Part shown: positions 18,170-26,908 of the stretch, piece by piece
How the letters are laid out: the number at the start of each line of letters is the position of its first letter
Position numbering within the stretch: position 1 is the stretch's first letter
Assembly (NCBI RefSeq): GCF_000142905.1
Contig: NW_013657652.1
Span: forward strand, 1 to 64,000
DNA from: Thecamonas trahens ATCC 50062
Taxonomy: Eukaryota > Apusozoa > Apusomonadida > Apusomonadidae
DNA length: 64,000 bases
Reading direction: 5' to 3'
Notes under the pieces: model-generated
The model's input: only the letters and a program-made list of their open reading frames with translations
Databases searched by the model: none
What the model was told of the DNA's origin: nothing
Made by a program: the position numbers and the translations under genes

Positions 18170-20326
18170 TTACACATCTTCATCACCGCTACCATCATCT
18201 CTACTGCCATCCGGTTGGTAATCAACTCGGTCACCCTTACCAGCACTGCTGGCGGACGCAGGCGGCGGCGGCGGCGGCGGCTTGGGCTTGTGATGGGTCA
18301 TGTGGCGCTGCAGGAGGCGGAGGCCCGAGTGCTTCTTTCGGACATTGGCGGTGATGTTGTTGACAACGCCGAGGAAGCGCGATCGAGCGTCGAGGCGGCG
18401 GCGGGCCTTGCGGACGCCGAGCGAGACGGGCGCCTTGCCCATGCGCGACATGAGGGTGGCGGCGGCGAGCGAGGCGGCGGCCGGGAGCACGGTTGTCTTG
18501 CGCGAGCTGGAGCCGGTGAGGCCCGAGAGCGCAATCCGGCGCTCGAGGACCTCGTTGTAGCCGAGCGGGCGCATGTGCTGGAGAACGGTGTGGCCGGCGG
18601 CGACGGCGTCGTGGATGACCCGGACCTCGGCAGGCGTGTAGAGCGAGACCGGGATCGACGGCGCATTCTCGGGCACGTTGGCCGGCTCGCAAAAGTCGGC
18701 GAGCCAGTTGTCGAGCGAGTACCGCGACTCGGGATCAAGCGAGATAGAGCGGGTGGCGGCGACGAGGTCAAAGACCGACCACGGCATGGTGATCCACAGG
18801 TTGTAGTCGATGTTGAACGCCTCGAGCGTGCGCCAGAACCCGACAGAAGGCGGGAGCGTGGTGAGCCAGTTGTGCGAGACGTCGAGCCGCGCGAGCGAGC
18901 GGAGCCGCCCGATGCCGGCCGGCAGGTGCATGAGCTGGTTGTGGTCGACCGAGAGCCGCTGTAGGCTCCGAAGCGAGCACAGCGCCGGCGGCAGGCTCCG
19001 CAGCGTGTTGTGCGAGAGGAGGAGGACCTGGAGCTGCGCGAGCTGCCCGACCTCGCTCGGAAGCGTGACCAGCGCGTTGTGCGAGAGATCCAGCACCACA
19101 AGGAGCGAGAGCGCGCCAAGCATTGCCGGAATCCGGGTGAGCGCGTTGTGCGCCACGTTAAGATTGACGAGCGAGATGGCCGACGCGAGGACGGCTGGGT
19201 ACTCGTCAAAGCTGTTGTTTGAGAGGTCGAGCGTGTGCAGCGCGGGAAGCGCGGTCATCGAGTCGGGCAGCGCCCTTACGTGGTTGCCAGAGAGCTCGAG
19301 GTTGGTCAGCGAGGTCATGGCGCCCACAAAGTGCGGCAGGTTGCGGAGAGCGTTGCGCGAGAGGTCCAGCGACATCAAGTTCGTCAGCCGGGTCAGCGCC
19401 AGCGGAAGGCTCGACACGTAGTTGTCCGACATGTCGAGCGCCGTGAGCTGCGGGAGGACTGCCACCTGGCTTGGGACGGCCGAGAGCTGCAGCTTGGCCA
19501 GCCGCAGGCTCCTTGCCTCGGGATTGCCCACCAGCGACGCTACGTGGGCCACAACCGAGGTCAAGTGCGCCCGCGCAACAGGAATCATCTTGGACATCGT
19601 CCACTCGGCCTCCATCCGCGCCTCCACGTCGAGCTTGACCCGACGCGTCAGGTTGCGCTTGGTGTAGTGCCCGAGCCGGCACGGCATGAGCGGGATGGCG
19701 GACTGCTGCGGCAGCTTGGCCGCTCTTCGCACGCTCGCCAGCTCCTCGCGCGCCAGCGGCATGTACTCGGCCGAAATCTGCGTCTGCAGCGCCGCCTGCT
19801 TCTCGTCGAGCAGCCGCTTGGCAATCCGCCGGACCTCCTTGTAGAACTCGGCCCAGTCCTCGGGCGACTCGGGCGCCGCGCCGGCCCGCTTGAGCACGTC
19901 GTGCAGCGAACCGCCGCCCGACAGCATCCGCCGCTCGCTCGTCCGCACCGCCTCGTCCAGAATGCGCGATGCCTCCCACCGCGATAGCTCGCTCGATCCT
20001 GAGCTGCTGCCGTCGTCACCACCGCCGCCGTCCTCGCCGCCCGAGTCCCATCCGCCGTCGTGCTCCGGCCAGCCAGCGAGTGTCACCCGGCTTCTCCGCG
20101 GCGAGCGCTGATCCTGCTGCACCTGCATTCTCTGCCTGCGATACATGCTCTTGCGGCCGATCCTGCGACGAAGATATGCCAGCCGTGTCCTCAGCTCGCC
20201 TACAGGCGCCAGATTGGCGAGGCGGACCTCGGGCGGGGCGGCGGTTGACGGAGGCCGCGGCGCGTACACTGCGCCCAGGCCCACCGACGACGCAGACCGT
20301 GACAGTGCACCTGCATCTCCAGACAT
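18170..20326 (-). CDS. Leucine-rich-repeat protein
   Basis: 718 residues. An Arg-rich N-terminus and a helical region (about 110-280) precede some ten leucine-rich repeats of 23 residues (about 300-540) of the LxxLxLSxNxLxxLP type, as in SHOC2/LRRIQ-like or plant intracellular Ras-group LRR proteins. After the repeats come a helical segment, a basic region (RKARRRLDARSRF) and a run of Pro before an acidic tail. No kinase, GTPase or membrane segment is present. Likely a cytoplasmic scaffold; partner unknown. ATG at 20326 is chosen because the upstream in-frame extension is only His/Thr repeats from a CA microsatellite. Confidence 0.82.
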   Translation of the reverse strand: MSGDAGALSRSASSVGLGAVYAPRPPSTAAPPEVRLANLAPVGELRTRLAYLRRRIGRKSMYRRQRMQVQQDQRSPRRSRVTLAGWPEHDGGWDSGGEDGGGGDDGSSSGSSELSRWEASRILDEAVRTSERRMLSGGGSLHDVLKRAGAAPESPEDWAEFYKEVRRIAKRLLDEKQAALQTQISAEYMPLAREELASVRRAAKLPQQSAIPLMPCRLGHYTKRNLTRRVKLDVEARMEAEWTMSKMIPVARAHLTSVVAHVASLVGNPEARSLRLAKLQLSAVPSQVAVLPQLTALDMSDNYVSSLPLALTRLTNLMSLDLSRNALRNLPHFVGAMTSLTNLELSGNHVRALPDSMTALPALHTLDLSNNSFDEYPAVLASAISLVNLNVAHNALTRIPAMLGALSLLVVLDLSHNALVTLPSEVGQLAQLQVLLLSHNTLRSLPPALCSLRSLQRLSVDHNQLMHLPAGIGRLRSLARLDVSHNWLTTLPPSVGFWRTLEAFNIDYNLWITMPWSVFDLVAATRSISLDPESRYSLDNWLADFCEPANVPENAPSIPVSLYTPAEVRVIHDAVAAGHTVLQHMRPLGYNEVLERRIALSGLTGSSSRKTTVLPAAASLAAATLMSRMGKAPVSLGVRKARRRLDARSRFLGVVNNITANVRKKHSGLRLLQRHMTHHKPKPPPPPPPASASSAGKGDRVDYQPDGSRDDGSGDEDV

Positions 20327-20340
20327 GTGTATGTGTGATA

Positions 20341-20368
20341 GTGTGTGTGTGTGTGTGTGTGTGTGTGT
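20341..20368. repeat. GT/CA dinucleotide microsatellite
   Basis: About 14 uninterrupted GT units, directly upstream (on the minus strand, as CA) of the LRR-gene start codon at 20326. A GGTGG/GGGGT-rich stretch continues to about 20420. This is the minus-strand equivalent of the C-rich leaders seen before plus-strand genes. Confidence 0.9.
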
Positions 20369-20681
20369 TGTTGTTGTGGTGGTGGGGTGGGCGTTACGTG
20401 GGGTGGGGTGGGTCTGCAGGGGAGGTGCTGGTCGTGGTCGCCTAGGCACGTGGCATTGTTCGGCTGGCTGCAAGCCTCGGCGCACGTCATCAGCTCGTCA
20501 TGGCGGGTGGTTCGTGTGAGCGGCGACCCGATGCCAGCCAAAGGTAGGATGTGTTGGCATGTTTGTGCGTTCATGTGTGTGTATGTTTGGGCGATGTGGT
20601 TCTACACTTGCGGATCACATGCTACCTACCCTTCCTAGGCTGCGGTAGGCAGCTGGTCGGCATGGGCTGGCTGCGCTTGCG
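20369..20681. other. Intergenic, nothing further recognised
   Basis: The stretch begins with TGG/GGGTG-rich sequence (C-rich on the minus strand) that probably belongs to the LRR-gene leader. The remainder up to the small gene at 20682 contains no supported coding frame or RNA. Confidence 0.4.
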
Positions 20682-20966
20682 CTACTTCCGCCTGGTGACG
20701 TCGGCGATGACGCAGGCCCGGACCGCTTCGGTGGCGTTTGCGGCGTCGGCAGCCGCCAGCTGCATGGCCACAACTGGCGATTGCTGACTTTCAGGTGCAC
20801 CAGGTGGTGGAACGTAGGCATCGATGCCATCTGCTGGCCAGAGCGGCTCCTGTCGCCCGTCCCCAACAGCCGTTCCCGTCGCTGCTTCGCTGCTCACATG
20901 CCTCTGCTCCGGCAGCGCATCCAGCACATCGACCTCTTTGGTTGGCGTGGGAGGAGCAACAGGCAT
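20682..20966 (-). CDS. Possible small acidic protein
   Basis: 94 codons from ATG at 20966 to TAG at 20682. The composition (Ala, Pro, Glu, Asp; motif EVDVLDALPEQRHV and a C-terminal helix DAANATEAVRACVIADV) is like neighbouring real genes and unlike random GC-rich frames. A possible acceptor, GGGTACAG, lies about 10 bases upstream of the ATG, so a 5' exon may exist. No family is recognised. It may be spurious. Confidence 0.4.
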   Translation of the reverse strand: MPVAPPTPTKEVDVLDALPEQRHVSSEAATGTAVGDGRQEPLWPADGIDAYVPPPGAPESQQSPVVAMQLAAADAANATEAVRACVIADVTRRK

Positions 20967-21413
20967 ACCGTCCACACACCTGTACCCTTCCAATAGTCAG
21001 GTGTTGCCCTCGCCTTGACTCACAAGGCCTAGCCAGCCATGTCGTACACTCCACACGCCTCTGCCTCCACCGGCCGCCGTCCGTCCGATCCTTCCATTTT
21101 GACGCTCATGCTCTTCGTCTGCACCCTCTCCATGATCCGGGCATGCGTGTGATCCCCTGTCTCCAATCATATTCCCTCAAACACACACACACACACACGC
21201 ACGCTGCCCATCCGATGACCGATCCATGGACCGATCCGTCCATGGACATTCCATCAACTCGTTGCCAACCCCTCCCGCGCGACCTGAGTACGTCCACGAG
21301 ACCAAGTCCAACCATCCCTCCCGTCTCGCCCCTCCACCCCACCTCTCCCCCCCCCTAACCCCACCCCATCTCACCCCCCACCCCCACCCCCACCAGTCCC
21401 CTTCCACACACTC
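20967..21413. other. Intergenic with CA repeat and C-rich leader
   Basis: Contains a short (CA)n run at about 21180-21199 and a strongly C-rich, G-poor stretch at about 21315-21400, immediately before the start codon at 21414. The latter resembles the leaders of other plus-strand genes here. CCACCAG at about 21391-21397 could also be a splice acceptor. No gene seen. Confidence 0.5.
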
Positions 21414-23210
21414 ATGTCGAGCCACAGCGCAACACCAGGAGAGCTCATAGGCATGTGTGTCGAGTGTACAGACCAGCCTTGGGAGCTGTTTTGCGAGCAA
21501 TGCGCCGAGGAGTTTTGCGGCGTCTGCTTTGCCGCTATTCACGCCTCTGGAAGCCGGAAGGAGCACATCACCCACGATATGGAGAGACTGACCCGTGGCG
21601 GGCACGTGTCGGGGGTGGTGCTGCCCATGTCGCTCGAGGTCGCGAGCCAGAGCGAGGCACAGGAGGATGATGATGAGCGCCGGTCGCGGTCGCCGACACC
21701 CATGGCTATTGCCTCGCCACAGGACGGCGAGATGCCAAGCGCGCCCACGCCCGAGCTGCGCATGCTGCCAGTGCTTGACGGTCGCAAGTTGAAGCATCGT
21801 GCGGCGTTCATTCCGCTCCGCCTTACTCGCGACGAGCGTGAGGTGCTCGCGCTGATGGAGGCCGCGCTGGAGATCTCAGAGTACACCGACAAGGTCGACG
21901 TCCTCACTTACCGGTCCAAGATTCCGATCATGACCCAGCAGCTCGACGAGTTCCTTGACACTGTGGCCGGCCTTGTGGTGACCACTGACCTCAACAAGGG
22001 CAAGAAGCTGGTGAAGGGCGACCACGGGAAGAATGCGGGCCTGTACGCCACCATGTTTGAGGTTGTCCGCCGGCAAAAGGTACTCAATCCGGACAAGCTG
22101 CGGACATCGTACGGCAAGCTCATGTACATGCTCATGGACTCGGAGGCGATTCGCGAGGACATGGGCATCCACGAGCCGTTGGTCGCGCCGATACAGACGG
22201 TGTACAGCATGCTCTCTGATCGCGGGCCGCGCGCGCTCGCCCTCCTCGACGACCCGTACCTGCCCACCGCCACCGCCGAGGTCTCGCTACTGGGCCGATC
22301 GCGCGCCGAGCTTGACGACGACCTCAACGCCAAGCGGGCGGCGCGGAGCTACCTCATCCGCGAGTACAGCGGAAGCTCCGACGACGAGCTCACTGCCGAC
22401 GAGGTCGAGCGGGTCATCCTCTCCATATCAGACGCCAACGCGTTTCTGGACCACGCCCGCGGATGCGTCGAGGCCATCACCGAGCTCCTTAATGAGCACT
22501 TTTCGCCCGAGGAGGACGATGCCTGGTCACTCGCCATCCGAGCTGGCGTGGGTGGCGCTCGGCTGTCGCACTCGCACGCCACCCAGTTTGAGTATGTCTC
22601 TCAGACCTTTGAGCTTTGGGGCGCCATCCAGTACAACTTTTACGAGCTCGCCATGGCCTGCGACGCCGACCTGATCGGCGGTGGCGGCGCCGCGCAGAAG
22701 GGCGGCGGGAGCTTCTACGGCCTCGGCGGGCGCAACTACCGACTCCGCGACACCGGCCAGGGCCTACAGCGCATGATGTCCGCGCCCAAGGGCGCAGGCA
22801 CACTCTCGCGCATCCTCGGCTCGGTCCAGGCCAAGTTTGGCCGCTGGATTGGCTCGTCCGCCATCCACTCGGGCGACGTCAACGTGCCCAACGCGCTCGT
22901 CATCATCGACAAGTACGTTCAGGTCCCGCGCATCCTCTGGCCCGTCGTCAACTGCGTTCGCGCAATCCCCTCCATGTCGCCGTGCATGCTCGACATTGTC
23001 GGCGGCTCGGAACGCGCCATCAAGTTTGTTCTGAGGAACTTCTTCTGCTACGGCTTTGATGGTTCTGGCGCCAACAACTGGTCGTCCGCCGGCTCGTGCA
23101 TCGACGGCCGCCTCACCTCGACATGGAACTGGTGCTCGCACATCGAGAAGAAATCATTCTTTCCGCTCTTTCTCCTCGCCGGCTTTGTCGGCTTTGATGG
23201 CAAGTTCTAG
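21414..23210 (+). CDS. B-box zinc-finger / DUF2009 (UPF0652) protein
   Basis: 598 residues. Residues about 14-55 form a B-box-type zinc finger (CVECTDQPWELFCEQC, then CGVCFAAIH and a later His). After a Ser/Asp-rich linker, the rest matches the DUF2009/UPF0652 family of fungi, plants and protists: YATMFEVVRRQKVLNPDKLR, SYGKLMYMLMDS, FVSQTF-like TFELWGAIQYNFYELA, and a C-terminal FLLAGFVGFDGKF. That family has no firmly assigned function. The B-box suggests protein-protein contacts, perhaps in ubiquitin-linked complexes (inference). ATG at 21414 directly follows a C-rich leader. Confidence 0.85.
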   Translation: MSSHSATPGELIGMCVECTDQPWELFCEQCAEEFCGVCFAAIHASGSRKEHITHDMERLTRGGHVSGVVLPMSLEVASQSEAQEDDDERRSRSPTPMAIASPQDGEMPSAPTPELRMLPVLDGRKLKHRAAFIPLRLTRDEREVLALMEAALEISEYTDKVDVLTYRSKIPIMTQQLDEFLDTVAGLVVTTDLNKGKKLVKGDHGKNAGLYATMFEVVRRQKVLNPDKLRTSYGKLMYMLMDSEAIREDMGIHEPLVAPIQTVYSMLSDRGPRALALLDDPYLPTATAEVSLLGRSRAELDDDLNAKRAARSYLIREYSGSSDDELTADEVERVILSISDANAFLDHARGCVEAITELLNEHFSPEEDDAWSLAIRAGVGGARLSHSHATQFEYVSQTFELWGAIQYNFYELAMACDADLIGGGGAAQKGGGSFYGLGGRNYRLRDTGQGLQRMMSAPKGAGTLSRILGSVQAKFGRWIGSSAIHSGDVNVPNALVIIDKYVQVPRILWPVVNCVRAIPSMSPCMLDIVGGSERAIKFVLRNFFCYGFDGSGANNWSSAGSCIDGRLTSTWNWCSHIEKKSFFPLFLLAGFVGFDGKF

Positions 23211-23246
23211 TTCCATGACACAAGCAAACACGCCGCCCCTCACACA

Positions 23247-24596
23247 CTAGCTCACCACGCACCCATCGCCGCCGCCTGCATCGTCGTCGGGCATCATGTC
23301 GTCGACGTCGTGCTCGCTCATGCCGAGGACCGTCTGCGGCGGCAGCGAGGTGGCGGTGCCGGCCTCGGTCTTGTCGGCATCGACAACTAGCGTGGCAAAG
23401 ACCGGCTTGTGGTCCGAGTACAGCACGTTGGCGCGGTCGGCGTAGGCGTGAAGCCGGCAGCACGGCGACGGCTTGTACAAGATGCGGTCGGTCCACGACG
23501 GGATCCGGGCTTTGGCCGATGAGTCGTACGAGCTAGTCCCGGCATCAAACTTGTACGTCGGGCCAAAGGCGATGGGCGCCTCGGCAAGGCCCACAAAGGC
23601 GCGTCCGGCCTCGGCCTCGATCCGCAGCTGGTCGTTGCCAAGCAGGACGTCGAGCTCATTGCGGGCAAGCGCCGCGTCGACCAGCGCCCGCGTCCCGTTG
23701 ACCCGGTAGTTGAGGTCGCCGAACCAGATGACAACGTCAAAGGCGTCAAAGAGGTCCGCCGACTCGGGCGCCACCAGCCGTGGCGGGACGACCGCTAGGT
23801 TGGCGTTGATCCGGTGGTATGCCTCGTTGCGCTCGCTCACCGCGCCCTGGTGGGCAGGCAGATGCGCGCAGACAAAGAGCATGGCAACGCCGGCCACATG
23901 CACCGACACCGCCACTCCGCCCTTGTTGCCGACCAGGTTGGCGATGCCCGTCGCCACCGCGTCCGACCGCAGATGCGTCACGGCCTCTAGCAGCGAGGCT
24001 CGGACATAGACTGCAATGTGGATGGCCATCAGCGTGTGCGACCGGAGCAGCACGTACTGCGGGCCCAGCACGTGGCCGAGTGCAGTCTCCCACGCCTTTT
24101 TCGACGACACAAAGAACGCCTTGGAGATCGACTGCTCGCACTCTTGCGTGCCCACCACATACACGTCGGCATCGATCGACGACGCAGGCAGAAACGTCGC
24201 CAGCGTCTCCATCCCAGGCGTCGGCAAGCCATGCAAGTTCCACGTCGTCGCATACACCTTGATCTGCTCGCCCTCCACCTCGCCCCAGAGCTTTTCATGC
24301 CGCCGCCGCGCCCGCGCCGCAAACGATGACGGTCCAGCCTGGCTTCCACCCCTGCCCACCGCCGCCGAGCTTGTCCCACCAGCCTCGCCGCCGCTTGCAC
24401 CCGGCGAGACCGGGGCCGTACTCGGCTTGGCCGGCCGCGCCTCCCCCGCCGCCGTCTCTGAGACCGCCGCGAGCCTCATAATGGCCGGCGCAGGCGAGGC
24501 GTCGGGCGTGGGCGGGACGGCGGTGATACTCGGCACGCCTCCTTCCCGCGGCGCTGTCTCCGCCTCGACGTCCACGAGCTCTCCAAAGTTGCTCAT
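23247..24596 (-). CDS. Inositol polyphosphate 5-phosphatase, INPP5E-like, with CaaX box
   Basis: 449 residues. A Pro/Ala-rich N-terminus precedes an IPPc catalytic domain (about residues 105-415): VYATTWNLHG, GTQE, WFGDLNYR, IPSWTDRILY and SDHKPVF, the metal- and phosphate-binding signatures. It removes the 5-phosphate from phosphoinositides or inositol phosphates. The last four residues are CVVS, a CaaX prenylation motif, so the enzyme is probably farnesylated and membrane-bound. Human INPP5E, a ciliary phosphatase, also ends in a CaaX box. No SAC, SH2 or OCRL-type C-terminal domains are present. The lack of accessory domains together with the CaaX box makes INPP5E the closest type. Confidence 0.88.
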   Translation of the reverse strand: MSNFGELVDVEAETAPREGGVPSITAVPPTPDASPAPAIMRLAAVSETAAGEARPAKPSTAPVSPGASGGEAGGTSSAAVGRGGSQAGPSSFAARARRRHEKLWGEVEGEQIKVYATTWNLHGLPTPGMETLATFLPASSIDADVYVVGTQECEQSISKAFFVSSKKAWETALGHVLGPQYVLLRSHTLMAIHIAVYVRASLLEAVTHLRSDAVATGIANLVGNKGGVAVSVHVAGVAMLFVCAHLPAHQGAVSERNEAYHRINANLAVVPPRLVAPESADLFDAFDVVIWFGDLNYRVNGTRALVDAALARNELDVLLGNDQLRIEAEAGRAFVGLAEAPIAFGPTYKFDAGTSSYDSSAKARIPSWTDRILYKPSPCCRLHAYADRANVLYSDHKPVFATLVVDADKTEAGTATSLPPQTVLGMSEHDVDDMMPDDDAGGGDGCVVS

Positions 24597-24962
24597 ATCA
24601 CCACAGCCACGTGTGTGAGATGGCGTCGGGAGAGGCGTGTGTGGATGAAGAAGGGTGAGAGGTGTGTGCTAGCACCAGCGTCAGCGACGGGTCTCCACGC
24701 TCCACCCCCCCGTCGTCTGCTGTCTGTGTCCGTACACGTGACGGTGATCGTGGCCGCGATCACTCTGCCGCCTGCCGTCACCGATCCCCAGGGAAAGGTC
24801 TTCAAACTATGGACCGGGCTCCCCTCCCCCCCCTCCCCCCTCCCCCTCCCCTCCCCTACCCCCCCCCCCCCCTCCCCCCGCCTGGCTTGGCCTCTGGCAA
24901 CAACCACACTCTTCTCTTCGCCTTGCACCCTTGACACCCTGCTCTCTGCAGTATCTCTTTCC
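24597..24962. other. Divergent promoter region with long C-tract
   Basis: Between the minus-strand 5-phosphatase and NDUFAF6. A C/T-only stretch dominated by C spans about 24821-24885 on the + strand, some 80 bases before the NDUFAF6 ATG. The frame from 24615 stays open into NDUFAF6, but the added sequence is low complexity and is not counted as coding. Confidence 0.5.
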
Positions 24963-26015
24963 ATGCTTGCTGTGCGACGCGGAGTAGCGCGGGCGTGCAG
25001 CGTGTCGGTGGCGCGGATGGGCGCGCTCATGCCGCGGCCGGCGGTGGACACTGTCGCTGTGCTGGGGCAGGTCGTGCCGCTGAGAGGCAAGGCAAGCGCG
25101 GCAGAGGCCGTGGCGGCGGCATCGCGGGCGACATTGGAGACGACCAAGGCCGGCGATCGTGACAACTATGTGTGCGGCTTGCTTTGGCCGCGCAAGGCGC
25201 AGGCTGGCTTCTACGCGCTGAGAGCGTTCAACGTGGAGACGGCCAAGATCAAGTCCAAGGTCTCGCGGCCGGAGCTTGGCATGGGTCGGTTTGCGTGGTG
25301 GGAGGCTGTGGTCGACGACGCCATGCGGGCCGGGGCCAAGGGCAACGGGCTGCTGCCGGCCGACTCGGTTGGCGCCAAGTCCGAGGTGGTCATCGCGCTG
25401 GCGGCCAACGTGTTCAAGTCGGCAGCATCGCCGCTGCTCACCAAGAACTGGCTGCAATCGGTCCTTGCCGCCCGTCGCGGCGATCTCGGCGTGGCCCAGC
25501 CGCAGACGCTCGCCGAGCTGGAGGAGTATGCCGAGGCCACCGCGTCGTCGCTCAACTACGCCGGGCTCTCCATCCTCGGCGTCGAGGATGCGCGCGCCGA
25601 CCACGTCGCCTCGCACGTGGGCAAGGCCGCCGGCCTCGTCGCCCTTCTCCGCGGCCTCCCGTTGACCCTGCCCAAGAAGGAGATGGCCATCCCCATCGAG
25701 CTCATTCTCAAGCACGGCGTCGCCGTCAACTCGGTCTTTGCCGGCGAGATCGACGACCCGTTTTGCGAGGCCGTCTTTGACGTCGCCGTCGTCGCCAAAG
25801 CCCACGTCGACCAGGCCCGCGAGCTCCTTGCCGATCCGGGCCTCGCTCCCGACGTCCGCTACATCTCCCTCCCGCTCCACTACTGCGACGCCTACCTCAC
25901 TCTCCTCGAGTCGGCCCGGTTCAACCCACTCGATGCATCGCTCGTTCACGTCCGCGGCGTCCGCACCCTTGTGCAAATGGCATCGACCGCCTGGCTTGGC
26001 CGCGCCTTGCTCTAG
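24963..26015 (+). CDS. NDUFAF6: Mitochondrial complex I assembly factor NDUFAF6
   Basis: 350 residues, a squalene/phytoene-synthase-fold protein. The first 40 residues are rich in Arg, Ala and Ser with no acidic residues (MLAVRRGVARACSVSVARMG), fitting a mitochondrial targeting peptide. The core carries YVCGLLWPRKAQAGFYALRA, then NVETAKIKSKV and FAWWEAVVDD, the features of NDUFAF6. The Asp-rich motifs needed for prenyl-diphosphate catalysis are not evident, as in other NDUFAF6 proteins. In animals it is needed for early assembly of NADH dehydrogenase. The start is the ATG at 24963, after a C-rich leader. Confidence 0.86.
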   Translation: MLAVRRGVARACSVSVARMGALMPRPAVDTVAVLGQVVPLRGKASAAEAVAAASRATLETTKAGDRDNYVCGLLWPRKAQAGFYALRAFNVETAKIKSKVSRPELGMGRFAWWEAVVDDAMRAGAKGNGLLPADSVGAKSEVVIALAANVFKSAASPLLTKNWLQSVLAARRGDLGVAQPQTLAELEEYAEATASSLNYAGLSILGVEDARADHVASHVGKAAGLVALLRGLPLTLPKKEMAIPIELILKHGVAVNSVFAGEIDDPFCEAVFDVAVVAKAHVDQARELLADPGLAPDVRYISLPLHYCDAYLTLLESARFNPLDASLVHVRGVRTLVQMASTAWLGRALL

Positions 26016-26148
26016 CGCGCACAGGTAATGAAGCCAGTCGCTGAACGAGCTCCGAGCCGTCGGCACCGAGCCATCGGCCGCGAACCGTCGGCCGGCAACA
26101 GCTTTCTCCCCCGCGCCACCAACACTCACACCTCACCACCCGTTGACC

Positions 26149-26556
26149 ATGGCGACCAAGGCAGAGCTCCCGCCGGACAACGAGTGGACGGTGTTCTACC
26201 CCATATACATTAATGCCAAGCGGAGCCTCAAGCAGGGCCGGCGTGTGGCCGTGGCCGACGCGTGCGACAACCCCACCATGACCGAGGTCGAGACCATCTG
26301 CCGAGTCAACCTCAAGCTCCCCACAAAGGCCGAGCCCGAGGCCATGTACTCGCGGGACTACCTCGAGAAGGGCCGTGTCCGCGTCGCTATCAAGACCAAG
26401 GAGGGCAAGCTGCTCAACGACGAAATCCCGTCGCGTATGGCGCTCTGGCGCGCCGTCGGTCGCATCGTGCCTACCATTGCCAAGCGAGGCAAGGCGCCGG
26501 GCAACGGGGGTAAGAAGGGCAAGAAGAACAAGAAGAAGAACAAGAAGAAGAAGTAA
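26149..26556 (+). CDS. SRP19: Signal recognition particle 19 kDa protein
   Basis: 135 residues. The core is FYPIYINAKRSLKQGRRVAV, then NPTMTEVETIC, AMYSRDYLEKGRVRVAIK and IPSRMALWRAVGRIV, the typical SRP19 path. The C-terminus is a Lys/Asn run (KKNKKKNKKKK). SRP19 binds the tips of helices 6 and 8 of SRP RNA and allows SRP54 to join, so it acts in co-translational targeting to the ER. The ATG at 26149 gives MATKAELPPDNEW, and the reading frame is intronless. Confidence 0.93.
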   Translation: MATKAELPPDNEWTVFYPIYINAKRSLKQGRRVAVADACDNPTMTEVETICRVNLKLPTKAEPEAMYSRDYLEKGRVRVAIKTKEGKLLNDEIPSRMALWRAVGRIVPTIAKRGKAPGNGGKKGKKNKKKNKKKK

Positions 26557-26908
26557 ATCGTCGTCCCGTACTCCCTCGTGCCCGTGTCCACGGGCTACCC
26601 GCTCCTCTTCCCCTCTCCCTGCCCGCTCCCCTCCCTCCTCCCTTCCCCACCCATGCATGACTCTCCCTTCCACTACCACCACGGCGGCCGACTTGCGAAG
26701 TCCGCCGACACGTTGGGCTGAAGACGCAGTCACGGCGTTGGCGAGTTTGCCGCGTGGCATCAATTTTATGGTCACCCACCCACCCACCCGCCCGTCGACG
26801 TCATTGTGACGCACCAGCACCCCGGCGTGTCTGTCAACGTGACCAGGTCCTGACTGCCACCTGACCACCCCGGCCGCTCACCCTTCATAGCTGTCTCTCA
26901 TCACGTCC
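26557..26908. other. Intergenic, no gene seen
   Basis: Downstream of SRP19 and upstream of the NADAR fusion gene. C/T-rich at about 26590-26650. A short (CCAC)n stretch lies near 26775-26790. No coding frame with family resemblance on either strand. Confidence 0.5.

Noticed and set aside
20327-20485. N-terminal extension of the LRR protein (His/Thr repeats)
   Set aside because: It is encoded by the CA microsatellite and lies before a good ATG.
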